DNA of 64,000 nucleotides, from the NCBI RefSeq assembly GCF_907165205.1, contig NC_058191.1:2792501-2856500 (forward strand), read 5' to 3'. The notes beneath the pieces are model-generated. The model saw only the letters and a list, made by a program, of their open reading frames with translations. It was not told where the DNA came from and did not search any database. Position 1 is the first letter of the stretch. The number at the start of each line of letters is the position of its first letter. The DNA comes from Coccinella septempunctata. Its lineage: Eukaryota; Arthropoda; Insecta; Coleoptera; Coccinellidae. Both the position numbers and the translations under genes were made by a program. Shown here in pieces: positions 56,901 to 64,000 of the stretch.

Positions 56901-59900
56901 TTCCCCGATCAAGCTTCATGAAACCCCGGGTATAAGTGTTGGAATGCAAGAAGGCTAATCACATTTGTTGATATCTAAGGTACACTTGGCTGAATATCAT
57001 TTTCATCGTCTATATTATACGATCTCATAGTTTTTCACGTATCCACCTAAACCGAATCAAATAGCATATCAACGAACTGCAAGCAAAATCCATGAGCAAT
57101 CGCTTTTTTACGTCTATTTTTCCCTCGATTTTTCCCGTTTGATTTTCACTTTACAGTGAAATTTTATGTTCGAAGCACGAGTGCAAGTACCAATTAATTC
57201 TGAATTTTATCTTAATAGTGTATTTGATTACAACTGAAAAGCTTCCGAATACAACACATGGAAATCTACTTCGTTAGAGAGTTTGTTGGTGCTGTAGGTA
57301 AACAGAACTGCTTCAATCAACTAATTGGCCTCCTACAGCTTGAACGCGGGATTAAAATTCAGGAAGGATTCTAAAACTGATTGGAGCAGTCACAAACTGA
57401 ATACAAATGAGTAGTTTCCCGAACAACTCGTTCATCTGTGCGTGACGAAATAAATATCCATTTTTTTCTCAAAAGCTTATACATCCGACTTATACATCAT
57501 TTTTCGTTTTATCGAATTTTTGATTCATCATTTTTCCTACTGAGGAACCTTTCGAATTGGACCGTTCCAAAAAACATGAAGTGAGAAGAAAAAAATTAGA
57601 TAAAAAAATAATGCACTCGAAAGCATAGATATTTGAAAACAGCTTCCATAAACGGAAATAGTTTTTCCCAACAATTATGAAATTTTTGAACGAAATTTGT
57701 TCTGTTTAGTGACACAATCATATTGAGGGAGGAGGTTATATAGCGGATGTTGAAAAACAAAGTTTCAATATTCTGGAAGCTAATTTGAGACCTCAAAATA
57801 AGTAAAAACTTTCATATAAACATGGGTCCGAATGAGCCGTTTTGGAGGTGTGAGCGATATTTGTTTTTCAAAATATTAACTATTAGCGTTACCAAATGCG
57901 ATAATTTATAGAAGATATTCGATTTATTTTTGACTTCTAGTGTTTTACAGAAGATATATCATATGACCACCGTCCATTTCAATGCAGGAAGTACATCGTC
58001 AAATGAATAAATAAACTTTATTGATCCTTTTGGACATTTAAGAAATGTATAGGACAAGTCATATATCAAATACAAGAGAAAAAAACAACAAACTCAACGA
58101 AAGGAGTCCTTAAGGATTTCCTCCACACTATAGTAACACCTTTTAGTTAAAAGGAACTTAACTTCTCTCTTGAAAGGTGTTCCACTCATTGATTTCAAGC
58201 GACTGGGCAAATGGTTATATAATTTGATACCTATATAACTCGGTGAGGACACACATTTAACTAAATGATGCCTGGGGAAGGCTATGGTATCAGTGTGTCT
58301 TGTTTCATACCCATGAAATTCAGAGCATTTTCTGTATTTTCCGATGTTCAAGTGGATATAAACAAGACAATTAAGGATGAATATACAAGGGAAGGGAAGG
58401 ATGCGAAACTAACTGAAAATTGGACGACATGAATCACGTGGCCGAAGTTTGAATATAAGCCTTATGACGCGTTTCTGAGAAATAAAAACTCGATTCGACC
58501 CTGCCGACTAGCCCCAAAGAACTACATTGTAAGTCATATGACTCATATGCCATGCTGTAATAAATAATCAGCAATTCTTCGACAGGGAGACAACTTCTGA
58601 GACGTAATAAGGCATAGTAAGAGCTGTTAAGCCTTTCACAAACATGATCTGTGTGGAGATACCACCTAAGGTTTCCATCCACATGCAGGCCCAGATATTT
58701 CCCCCGTCTGTCGCCTTCAATTCTCCGAGTTTATGATCAACAATCAAAGGTTCATCGCTCGGATTATAATGATTCTGAAACTTGACTATAACCGACTTCT
58801 TTAGATTGAGGATTAGTGCGTTTCTGTGGCACCAATCAACGAAATAATTTACTATGGTTTCGCACAACAATTTCAACTTCTGCCAACTTTTTGCTTTAGT
58901 AGCGATAGAAGTATCATCCGCAAACATATCAGAATATGGACCACAACGTATGCAGGCAGATCATTAATAAATAACAAAAACAGAAGGGGGCCAAGAACGG
59001 ATCCCTGAGCGACACTCAAGTTGTTGGTGCACTCGTCAGATGAAACGTCATTCAATTTCACATAGATCTTGCGATCAGATAGAAAACTCTTGATCCAATC
59101 CAGAAACACTCCCCTGAATCCCATCTGGTACATCTTATCTAAAATGATGTTATGTTGCAGTGTGTCGAATGCCTTCGATAAATCAAAAATATACCGGCCA
59201 CGTATTCATCGCCGTCCAGGCTGCTGTATATGAATTCGAAAAATTCACAACTGGCCGAATGGGTTGACCTACCATGTCTGAAGCCGTGCTGTTGTTCGGA
59301 TAATACAGAATACTTGTTAAATAATTGTACATGCGACTATAAATTACTCCCTCAAAGACCTTAGACAATAGGCTCAAGATGGATATAGGTCGATAGTTAG
59401 TTATGTCTTGGGTATCTCCCTTTTTATAAACCGGTATAATCCTTGCCAGTTTGAGGACAGTTGGGAACTGACCAGAAGACACTGATTCATTCAGTAAAGA
59501 AGCAGCAGGCTCAGATATTAAAGGGGCCAAGAATTTCAGGGCCCTGGCAGATATCATATCGGGACCTGACCTACTACTTTTCTTTAGACAGCAAATGATG
59601 GATGAAATTTCCTCGGCAGTAGCGGAAAAGAAGAAGAAATTACCATTAAGGGAAGTCTGCAAGGTGCATGAACCAGACAAGGTGGGGGGAACCAGACATG
59701 TGGGAATTATACGTACTCTTTCGAAAAGAACTGGTTGAGTTCGGATCATTTGACAGGAGAGTTCAATCAGATGTTATTAACTGACATTGCATACCTACAT
59801 TGAAGTGTTCAAAACACCCCAAATATAAAAGTCCAAGGGATTCAAATCGGGAGAGCTAGCGCTCCATGGCACTGGGCCTCCTCGTCCTGATCTCCAGAAC

Positions 59901-62900
59901 TCACTTGCTCACCTATGTTTATAGATCTATAATAAGCTTCCAAAATATTAAAACTTTGTTTTTTAACAACCGTTATATGAGTAAATTGAATGACAAATTT
60001 AACGGACGTAACCTTCATAAAAGTGTACCTATATAAGTGTCACACTTTCTTCACTGCGTCGAATCCTGACGATGCATCGTAAGGTCATTTCATAAGTTGG
60101 AACAAACCTATTGTTACACTTACCGAAATGAGCTGATATGAATGATTCATCATGGCTATGAGAAGGTTCAGAAGCACCACAATGTTGATGACGGAATAAC
60201 TGCCGAACATAAGCAGTCCCCAGAACCTGGTGAAAGTTTTGATTTCGCTGAGCTCAAAGTTGTCGAGGTCGATCAGACCGAACACAGCCCAGAATAAAGT
60301 TTGAATTGTTTCGAACAAACTGCAACAAACAAGATCTTAAGTGACAATTTATTTTACTTCTGAAAGTGGCGGAAAAGATTATCATTTCTTCGTATAAGGA
60401 TTAGATTGAAGTCGTCCCATGATGGAAAGATACAGGATGAACTTATATAGTATAGAGAAAACAACGTTTCGTTCAGATCTCCTGTAGTTTTCGGTAGTTT
60501 TTGATTTAACTGTATACAGGTTAATCCAGGGGTGCTTACATGGTTCCATATACGAGATTTCCGAAAATGAAATATGCAAGTTCCGTTGTTTTGAATGACA
60601 TTTTTTAATTTGATTTATTGACTAAATGCAGATACTTGAGAATAGTTAATGTTGGCTATGGTCTTGGACTGAGAGTTGAAGACGTAAGGACATCAGTTTT
60701 GGTAAATTCAAGCTCCATCTAGAAAAACATTTATGGTTTGAAAATCTCTGCAAGGAAGTAATTTTGGCTGCGATGAGATGGTTTTGTTTACATAAAATTA
60801 AAAAGTCTATTGCCCTTTACGAAGATATATTGAAAAATTCTTAGCCTATTATAGAACCAAACAAAATGTCAATGTCAAAATATTTTATTACTCAACATAT
60901 TCTCCTCTTGATTGTATACATTTATTACAGTGAACCTGCAACGTTTCTAGACCTTTCAAAAGAAATATTTCTTCTTGCTCTGTTAACCGAACCTCCACAA
61001 CTTTTATTATCTCCTCGTTGGAAGAAAATTTACGACCTTTTAGACTTTTTTTTAGTTGAGGAAAGAGATGATAGTCTAATGGAGCCAAATCTGGTGAATG
61101 AGGGGGTGTTCTAGTAATTCAAACCCTAAATCAAAATTTTTTTGCATGGCAACATGAGATTTGTGTGCAGGGGCGTTGTCCTGCACAAACAAAACACCTT
61201 TGGATGGCTTTCCGCTTCTTTTCTCTTCAATTTTTTTCTGTAGAGTGGTCAGTAATGTCGAATAGTAATCGCCGGATATTGTTCTACCCTTATGGAGAAA
61301 ATGAATCATGATTACTCCATGGTAAACCCAAAAAACTGAAGCAAGAACTTTTACAGCAGATTTTTGGACACGAAACTTCTTAGGTCTGGGAGAACCAGAG
61401 TGTCGCCATTCTACCGATTGTTGCTTTGTTTCTAGATCGTAGAAATGTACCCAATCCTCATCCATAGTGACAATTTGGTTTAAGAAGTCTACAGCGTTTT
61501 CAACTCGAGCACAGATCAAACGCGATGCTTCTACACTTGCACCCTTTTGGTCAACATTCAAACATTTGGGGATCCATTTTGCAGCAATTTTTCTCATGTC
61601 CAAATTGACGTGAACTATATGATGAACGCGTTCATATGAAATATTTAGTGCTTCAGATATCCGTTTTAGCCCAATTCGACGGTCTGATAAAATCATGTCA
61701 TGAACTGCATCGATATTTTCGGGGACTGACACAGAAACTGGCCTTCCCAATCGGTCATCATCTTCAATGGAAAATTTACCTCTTTTGAAGCTTGTAGTCC
61801 AATTTTTTACGGTTGCATTACGAAGGACATTGATCACCAAGGGTATTGAGCATATCTTCGTTAATCTGCTTACTTCTTAACCCTTTTAAGTACAGGTTCT
61901 TGATGATGGCTCCAATTTTTCGATTTTCACAATTTCGGTGGACATCTTCTTTCTTTTAATTTAATGCGTAACTCTGGTTTACTTTTTTGACCTCAAACTT
62001 CACACTGACACTTCAAATAAGTTATTGTCGTTGGTACGGTAACGCAATATTTTTTTCATGGATGGAACTGGTCTAGGCTAGCTAGATATGAATACATCCT
62101 AGTATATTCCAAAATACTTGTCGCATAATTTATTACTGTGTCAATAATGGATTGTTCATTCTCCAAATTATAATTTCTGGAAATGAAATTCTCAATTGCC
62201 ACCAATTATTTTTTGTCATCCTCTTCACTAAACAACCTTCTGATTGTGGAAACATGTAGCTTAAATATAAGTCCTTCAGATTCAGATGAAATGTATTGTA
62301 ATAATAATTGACTGACTACGAATATGTTCGATATCGTCTCATAAATTATCGACTTCAAAATAAGTACTCAGATTTCAATAAAAAATTGCATATTCCTCAA
62401 TCTTCAATCCACTCAAGAAAACGATGGATGAATGGAGTATAGATGAAAAATGATATCGATAGGTTAGGTTCAGATGGAAACGAAATTATAGAACAAGCAC
62501 GCACCCCTGGGTCATTCCTGAAATTTGCAGCATCACAATTTATTATTTCTGAAATCGTGTTCTCCTTTATGTATTTATCCAAAATAATGTCATATAAGCT
62601 TCATAAATGAGAAGTTAGTAGATGTTTATTTTCAGTGGGTATATTTCAAAAGAAGGATTTTGATATTCTCATCTCATGATACTGAAAAATTTCTGGATGT
62701 AAAAAAAACGTGACCCATGTATCCATCTGAAGAATACGCTTTGTAATATATGAGAAGTTAAATACTCATAAATTGCAGGCATTTCCTGCAAATCTAGGAA
62801 ATAAGCTGTAGGCTCTGGAATTGTCTTTTATGTTCAGGCATGAGAGTTTATAATCATATAAACATATAAACTTGTCATAAATCAAACTTACTTCGAAAAT

Positions 62901-63346
62901 CTCCTCCATATCATACAAGCATTCGAATCCTTCTCCTTTGGGTCGCATTTGTCTAAAGTATCGAAGCACTTCTGCTTTTCCGCTTTTGCGTAGTAACCCA
63001 AAAGTTGGTTCAGACCTGATGAAAATGGGGAACACGGTTAGCAAGGCCATTATTTCGAATTTACGTTCGGTAATATCTGCGTTTCCTTCATGTGTGAATA
63101 TTTCACTTGATATGAACACGTTGGTCTAATTTAATTGTGGTCTTTGTCTCAGGGAAATGCGGCCAAAACTAAATAATTCGTACGTGAATAATTCCAATTT
63201 TCATCTACTTACCACAAGAGAATGCGAATAGTACCAAAATGCACAAAAAGAAGAATTTCATTATATCCATAACCATTCTTGACAAGGAAACTTGCAGTGG
63301 GCCCAGGTGTGGATTCACAGAAAATATGTAGACTAACTTCAAGGAA
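35772..63346 (-). CDS. Trpgamma: TRPC-type cation channel (TRPgamma-like), C-terminal ten exons
   Basis: Receptor-operated, Ca-permeable cation channel of the plasma membrane; insect TRPgamma can form heteromers with TRP or TRPL. Exons in transcript order: 63346-63213, 63015-62892, 60319-60124, 55759-55565, 54471-54430, 54367-54187, 47282-47018, 42543-42108, 39137-38970, 35954-35772. All have GT/AG borders and consistent phases, giving 640 residues from the end of S4 to the stop. Visible in order: S5, two pore-turret Cys, pore loop '[17 protein letters not shown]', S6 '[20 protein letters not shown]', TRP box 'EWKFAR' and '[17 protein letters not shown]', helix '[17 protein letters not shown]', then a long Ser/His-rich tail. 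N-terminal ankyrin repeats and S1-S4 lie beyond the window edge. TRP or TRPL are less likely, since the tail lacks their features and keeps '[19 protein letters not shown]'. Confidence 0.9.
36643..38200 (+). mobile_element. Solo-LTR-like sequence related to the Gypsy LTR
   Basis: Starts TGTAATGATC, has CCTATAAAAGCAGATTTTCC (compare GGTATAAAATCAGATGTTCC in the Gypsy LTR) and ends with CTGGTAGGTTTGCTATTGTT..AATAGCTGATGCTCGAG, colinear with the Gypsy LTR 3' end. It carries three copies of AGTCATGG.GCGT.AGCCCTTGGGGTA (37318, 37424, 37524). No internal retrotransposon genes; a segment at about 37600-38040 is extra. Confidence 0.6.
37912..38038. repeat. Hairpin with 36-bp arms
   Basis: AATAATGGTTTATAACGGGA..CAAAGGTGC is inverted as GCACCTTTGTCC..TAACAACCATTATT-like sequence (one mismatch), loop about 55 bp containing GCCGAAGTTTCG. 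Lies inside the solo-LTR-like region. Confidence 0.65.
38970..39137 (-). CDS. Trpgamma: Trpgamma exon: distal tail 3
   Basis: Acceptor TCATTCGATAG, donor GTGAGT, exactly 56 codons, phase 0 both ends. Encodes '[20 protein letters not shown]' within a Ser/Pro/Thr-rich stretch. Only the phase and the faint family pattern identify it. Confidence 0.78.
39614..40595 (+). mobile_element. 8-bp-TSD DNA element, copy c
   Basis: Perfect TSD ATTGTGAC at 39606-39613 and 40596-40603; TIRs TAAGATGTCTAAAAACATGG / CCATATTTTTAGACATCTTA. 982 bp. The longest ORF (39810-40148, 112 codons) is unrecognised and not clearly kept in copies a and b. Lies in a Trpgamma intron. Confidence 0.88.
41640..41762 (+). mobile_element. 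8-bp-TSD element, right-end fragment
   Basis: GACATGGTGGCGCTGCCATG..TTCGATTTGGTCCAATGTCATT..CACATCTTA matches the last 120 bp of copies a and c; the left part is missing. Confidence 0.65.
42108..42543 (-). CDS. Trpgamma: Trpgamma exon: distal tail 2 with His-rich run
   Basis: Acceptor GGTTTCGCAG, donor GTAAGT; phases 2 in, 0 out. '[20 protein letters not shown]' and '[11 protein letters not shown]' are conserved TRPgamma tail motifs. A His-rich run '[14 protein letters not shown]' follows, then '[15 protein letters not shown]'. Confidence 0.92.
42683..43200. mobile_element. CAGGGTGAGTC MITE relative, rearranged
   Basis: Starts ACAGGTGAGTCTTTGACTCG like the element at 55832, but the next part matches that element in inverted orientation (GGCCAACTTAGTTTCAAGAG). 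Right end unclear. Confidence 0.4.
43201..47017. other. Trpgamma intron; no gene recognised
   Basis: Besides the palindromic repeat (44637-44715), the dispersed repeat (46255-46415) and a Penelope-type end signature near 45750-45790 (GACCTAAAGAAGACCCC..GGTCGAAACGTTG), I see nothing. The short ORF at 45383-45604 is unrecognised. Confidence 0.5.
44637..44715. repeat. Palindromic dispersed repeat, copy 2
   Basis: Same order as 32182-32260: GTGCCACGGGCACCAC, AATATTCGATATGGA, then ACGACAATTC-TTC-GAATTGTCGT and TTTAATGCGTG. Confidence 0.6.
47018..47282 (-). CDS. Trpgamma: Trpgamma exon: distal tail 1
   Basis: Acceptor AATATCGCAG, donor GTGAGT, phases 1 in, 2 out. Encodes '[18 protein letters not shown]' (conserved basic motif of TRPgamma), then a Ser/Gln/His-rich region '[18 protein letters not shown]'. 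Confidence 0.92.
47736..50887 (-). mobile_element. mariner copy B, split by a long-inverted-repeat element
   Basis: 47736-48533 and 50400-50887 together align with mariner copy A (60818-62104). Remnants include the N-terminal region '[18 protein letters not shown]', '[13 protein letters not shown]' and '[20 protein letters not shown]' on minus (50664-50400), and C-terminal pieces near 47800-48600. Frames are broken, so it is inactive. Confidence 0.8.
48534..50399. mobile_element. 1.87 kb foldback element with 667-bp inverted arms
   Basis: Inserted in mariner copy B at TA (48532-48533, 50400-50401). Ends CAGGGTCTTTCACGAGG / inverted. Arms 48534-49200 and 49732-50399 are close copies; the spacer is about 530 bp. 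No transposase. TA duplication and the CAGGG end suggest mobilisation by a Tc1/mariner-type transposase. Confidence 0.85.
51185..51668. repeat. Inverted repeat pair in Trpgamma intron
   Basis: GACATATGCAAGCAGTATGA..GAAGGTGTAGAG at 51187 is inverted at 51620-51668 (CTCTACACCTTCTTATGAAT..TTGCATGTCTC). Spacer about 390 bp without genes. Confidence 0.55.
52933..53661 (-). pseudogene. Tc1-like transposase, catalytic part
   Basis: 242 codons, minus strand: second HTH region '[16 protein letters not shown]', catalytic D in '[18 protein letters not shown]', D in '[14 protein letters not shown]', E in '[13 protein letters not shown]' (DD34E order). The N-terminal HTH ('[19 protein letters not shown]', 53800-53900) is in another frame with stops between (53660-53765), so the gene is broken. 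Confidence 0.85.
53763..53900 (-). pseudogene. Tc1-like transposase, N-terminal HTH fragment
   Basis: Starts [20 protein letters not shown] and ends at an early stop (53763-53765), typical first helix-turn-helix of Tc1-type transposases. Separated from the catalytic part by frame breaks. Confidence 0.75.
54187..54367 (-). CDS. Trpgamma: Trpgamma exon: C-terminal helix
   Basis: Acceptor TTGCTTGAAG, donor GTAAGT, phase 0 in, 1 out. Encodes '[20 protein letters not shown]' and '[20 protein letters not shown]', the conserved helix of TRP/TRPL/TRPgamma. Confidence 0.94.
54430..54471 (-). CDS. Trpgamma: Trpgamma micro-exon (14 codons)
   Basis: 42 bases with acceptor TTTTAG and donor GTAGGC encode [14 protein letters not shown], which fits exactly between the flanking exons and matches the family order. 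Confidence 0.88.
55565..55759 (-). CDS. Trpgamma: Trpgamma exon: TRP box
   Basis: Acceptor TTCATAG, donor GTGAGT, 65 codons, phase 0 both ends. Starts [19 protein letters not shown] (TRP box EWKFAR) and continues [16 protein letters not shown], ending KEHMQTIR. Confidence 0.95.
55832..56404. mobile_element. CAGGGTGAGTC MITE, about 570 bp
   Basis: TIRs CAGGGTGAGTCTTTGACTCG at 55832 and CGAGTCCAAGACTCACCCTG ending at about 56403, with TA on both sides. Non-coding, AT-rich interior. Just upstream of the Trpgamma TRP-box exon. Confidence 0.75.
56405..57990. other. Trpgamma intron; nothing recognised
   Basis: AT-rich sequence without recognisable genes or repeat partners in the window. Confidence 0.45.
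58005..59760 (-). mobile_element. CR1/Jockey-like LINE, 5'-truncated and degenerate
   Basis: Minus-strand RT pieces in order: '[20 protein letters not shown]', '[20 protein letters not shown]' (about 59390), '[20 protein letters not shown]' (about 59000), '[15 protein letters not shown]' (58927), and C-terminal '[15 protein letters not shown]' (about 58200). Frames shift several times. The 3' end has AATAAA-type repeats (about 58003-58020). Confidence 0.85.
60124..60319 (-). CDS. Trpgamma: Trpgamma exon: pore loop and S6
   Basis: Acceptor TTGTTGCAG, donor GTAAGT. Contains the pore helix/filter '[16 protein letters not shown]' and S6 '[20 protein letters not shown]', ending NHSYQLIS in phase 0. 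Near-invariant among insect TRPC channels. Confidence 0.96.
60818..62104 (-). mobile_element. mariner copy A
   Basis: Ends TACGAAGATATATTGA.. at 60818 and an inverted related end near 62104 (TACTAGGATGTATTCA on minus). Encodes a mariner transposase with few breaks. Lies in the Trpgamma intron between turret and pore exons. Confidence 0.8.
60888..61945 (-). pseudogene. mariner transposase with frameshifts
   Basis: The main frame 61840-61076 has HTH '[20 protein letters not shown]', '[11 protein letters not shown]' (first D) and '[15 protein letters not shown]' (second D). One base appears to be lost in a C run near 61105, moving the third D ('[15 protein letters not shown]') to the next frame (61088-60888). 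The N-terminus from ATG 61945 also has stops before 61860. D,D34D signature of mariner. Confidence 0.85.
62105..62891. other. Trpgamma intron with one repeat fragment
   Basis: About 62180-62255 is an inverted relative of 12353-12450 (transposase-like '[14 protein letters not shown]'). Nothing else recognised. Confidence 0.4.
62892..63015 (-). CDS. Trpgamma: Trpgamma exon: pore turret
   Basis: Acceptor TTTTCATCAG, donor GTAAGT; phases 1 in, 2 out. Encodes '[20 protein letters not shown]' then '[10 protein letters not shown]', with the two cysteines typical of the TRPC extracellular turret. Confidence 0.9.
63213..63346 (-). CDS. Trpgamma: Trpgamma exon: end of S4 linker and S5
   Basis: Acceptor TTTCTCTTTCAG, donor GTAAGT. 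In the correct frame it reads '[20 protein letters not shown]' then '[20 protein letters not shown]', the S4-S5 linker and S5 of TRPC channels. Another frame is open with plausible-looking protein but has no family match. Starts in phase 2, ends in phase 1. Confidence 0.92.
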
Positions 63347-64000
63347 CTGAAAGAGAAAAAAATATGAGAGATTTTTGAGATTTAGATAAATATTAATCTT
63401 CACTAATACAGTAACTGTGCAAGTCAGTGTGTTTGTTAGTTTGTTTGTATGTTTGTCTCTTCATAACTCTGGAACCAGATTTCCGATTTTGATCGAAACT
63501 TCAATACAGTTTAGAGAATTTATCAGATTAGGTTTTCGCGTAAGATTCATTTCTATACAGGGTGTTTCCTAATTGAATGTCCATATTTATGAGGGTGGTT
63601 TTTGGGCGCATTTTAAAAAAAAAAACTTCATATGAACATATGTCTCAAACATCTTACCTTTTGAGATACAGGGTGGAAATGTTTTCATGTATTTAGACAG
63701 TCAGTGGCACGCCACTGACTGTATTCAATTATGAGCAAATTTGATCTCTTGCATTCTTCAGTCTGACGCACGGGTTTCATCTGAAAAAATAAAATCTACG
63801 TATGTCTCTGCATGGTGATTTTGTCATATGTATGTAATAACGATATTGTTATGATCATGCAGAGACACGGTTTTCAAATTTTTAAGCAGAAACCTTGAAT
63901 CGGATTCAGAAAATTCAAGTGATCCTTTGGTGAGAAATGATTGGGAATTTCAAAAATAATTTTTATTTCAGGAAAAATCTGTAGCCTACCATCAATGTCT
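63347..64000. other. Trpgamma upstream intron; small palindromes only
   Basis: Contains a CAGGGTGTTTCC end-like sequence at 63560, the perfect hairpin ACAGTCAGTGGC-AC-GCCACTGACTGT near 63697 and an inverted GTCTCTGCATG/CATGCAGAGAC pair (63805, 63857). No exon recognised up to the window end. Confidence 0.45.

Noticed and set aside
62397..62582. Possible exon reading '[15 protein letters not shown]'
   Set aside because: Its phase fits neither the turret exon nor the pore exon of Trpgamma, which already join perfectly, and no family is recognised.
63209..63403. Open frame reading '[12 protein letters not shown]', continuing into 62766-63119, looking like an unknown protein
   Set aside because: Using the same splice sites, the neighbouring frame gives TRPC S5 and pore-turret sequence with matching phases, so the unknown protein is a wrong-frame artefact.

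Overview
The window is animal, almost certainly insect, nuclear DNA: AT-rich, with genes of many small exons with GT-AG introns and very large introns packed with transposable elements. I reconstructed two host genes by checking splice sites and codon phase. Both lie on the minus strand. The first (25400 down to about 198) is an ODAD4/TTC25-type tetratricopeptide protein of the ciliary outer-dynein-arm docking complex. Its six exons encode about 570 residues from a well-supported start codon. The second (63346 down to 35772) is the C-terminal half of a TRPC-type cation channel, best matched to insect TRPgamma. Its ten exons encode 640 residues from the end of S4 through S5, pore, S6, TRP box and cytoplasmic tail to the stop codon; its 5' exons lie beyond position 64000. 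Mobile families such as a P-like THAP relic, R4-like and R2-like LINEs, mariner, Tc1 and a Penelope-like element fit an insect; a beetle is only a guess.

Layout. 1-25400: ODAD4. Intron 5 (541-5998) holds a nest: a long element with repeated GTGTCAGATTAA motifs (about 790-5797) is interrupted by a piggyBac-type MITE and by a 0.96 kb element with 8-bp target duplications, which is itself split by a Penelope-like element with 503-bp inverted arms. Intron 3 carries an R4/Dong-like LINE (about 7630-9470) and a degraded transposase. Intron 2 (10186-24569) contains a P-like relic, a foldback element carrying another 8-bp-TSD element, and a Ginger-like DNA transposon split by a 9.9 kb Ty3/Gypsy retrotransposon whose 1242-bp LTRs look identical.

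25400-35772: intergenic. It holds a 5'-truncated R2-superfamily LINE pointing away from ODAD4, a second P-like copy, a second copy of the GTGTCAGATTAA element carrying a 5'-truncated LINE tail, a LINE fragment, a foldback MITE, and a piggyBac-type MITE just past the TRPgamma stop codon.

35772-63346: TRPgamma. Its introns hold a solo-LTR-like sequence related to the Gypsy LTR, a third 8-bp-TSD element, two mariner copies (one split by a 1.87 kb long-inverted-repeat element at a TA site), a Tc1-like element with TIRs and TA duplications, a CR1/Jockey-like LINE and several small foldback elements.

The two host genes have unrelated roles (cilium motor docking; receptor-operated cation channel) and no operon-like relation. 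The value of the window lies in the resolved exon structures and in the layered insertion history. I found no new multi-gene system, no tRNA or rRNA and no CRISPR array.
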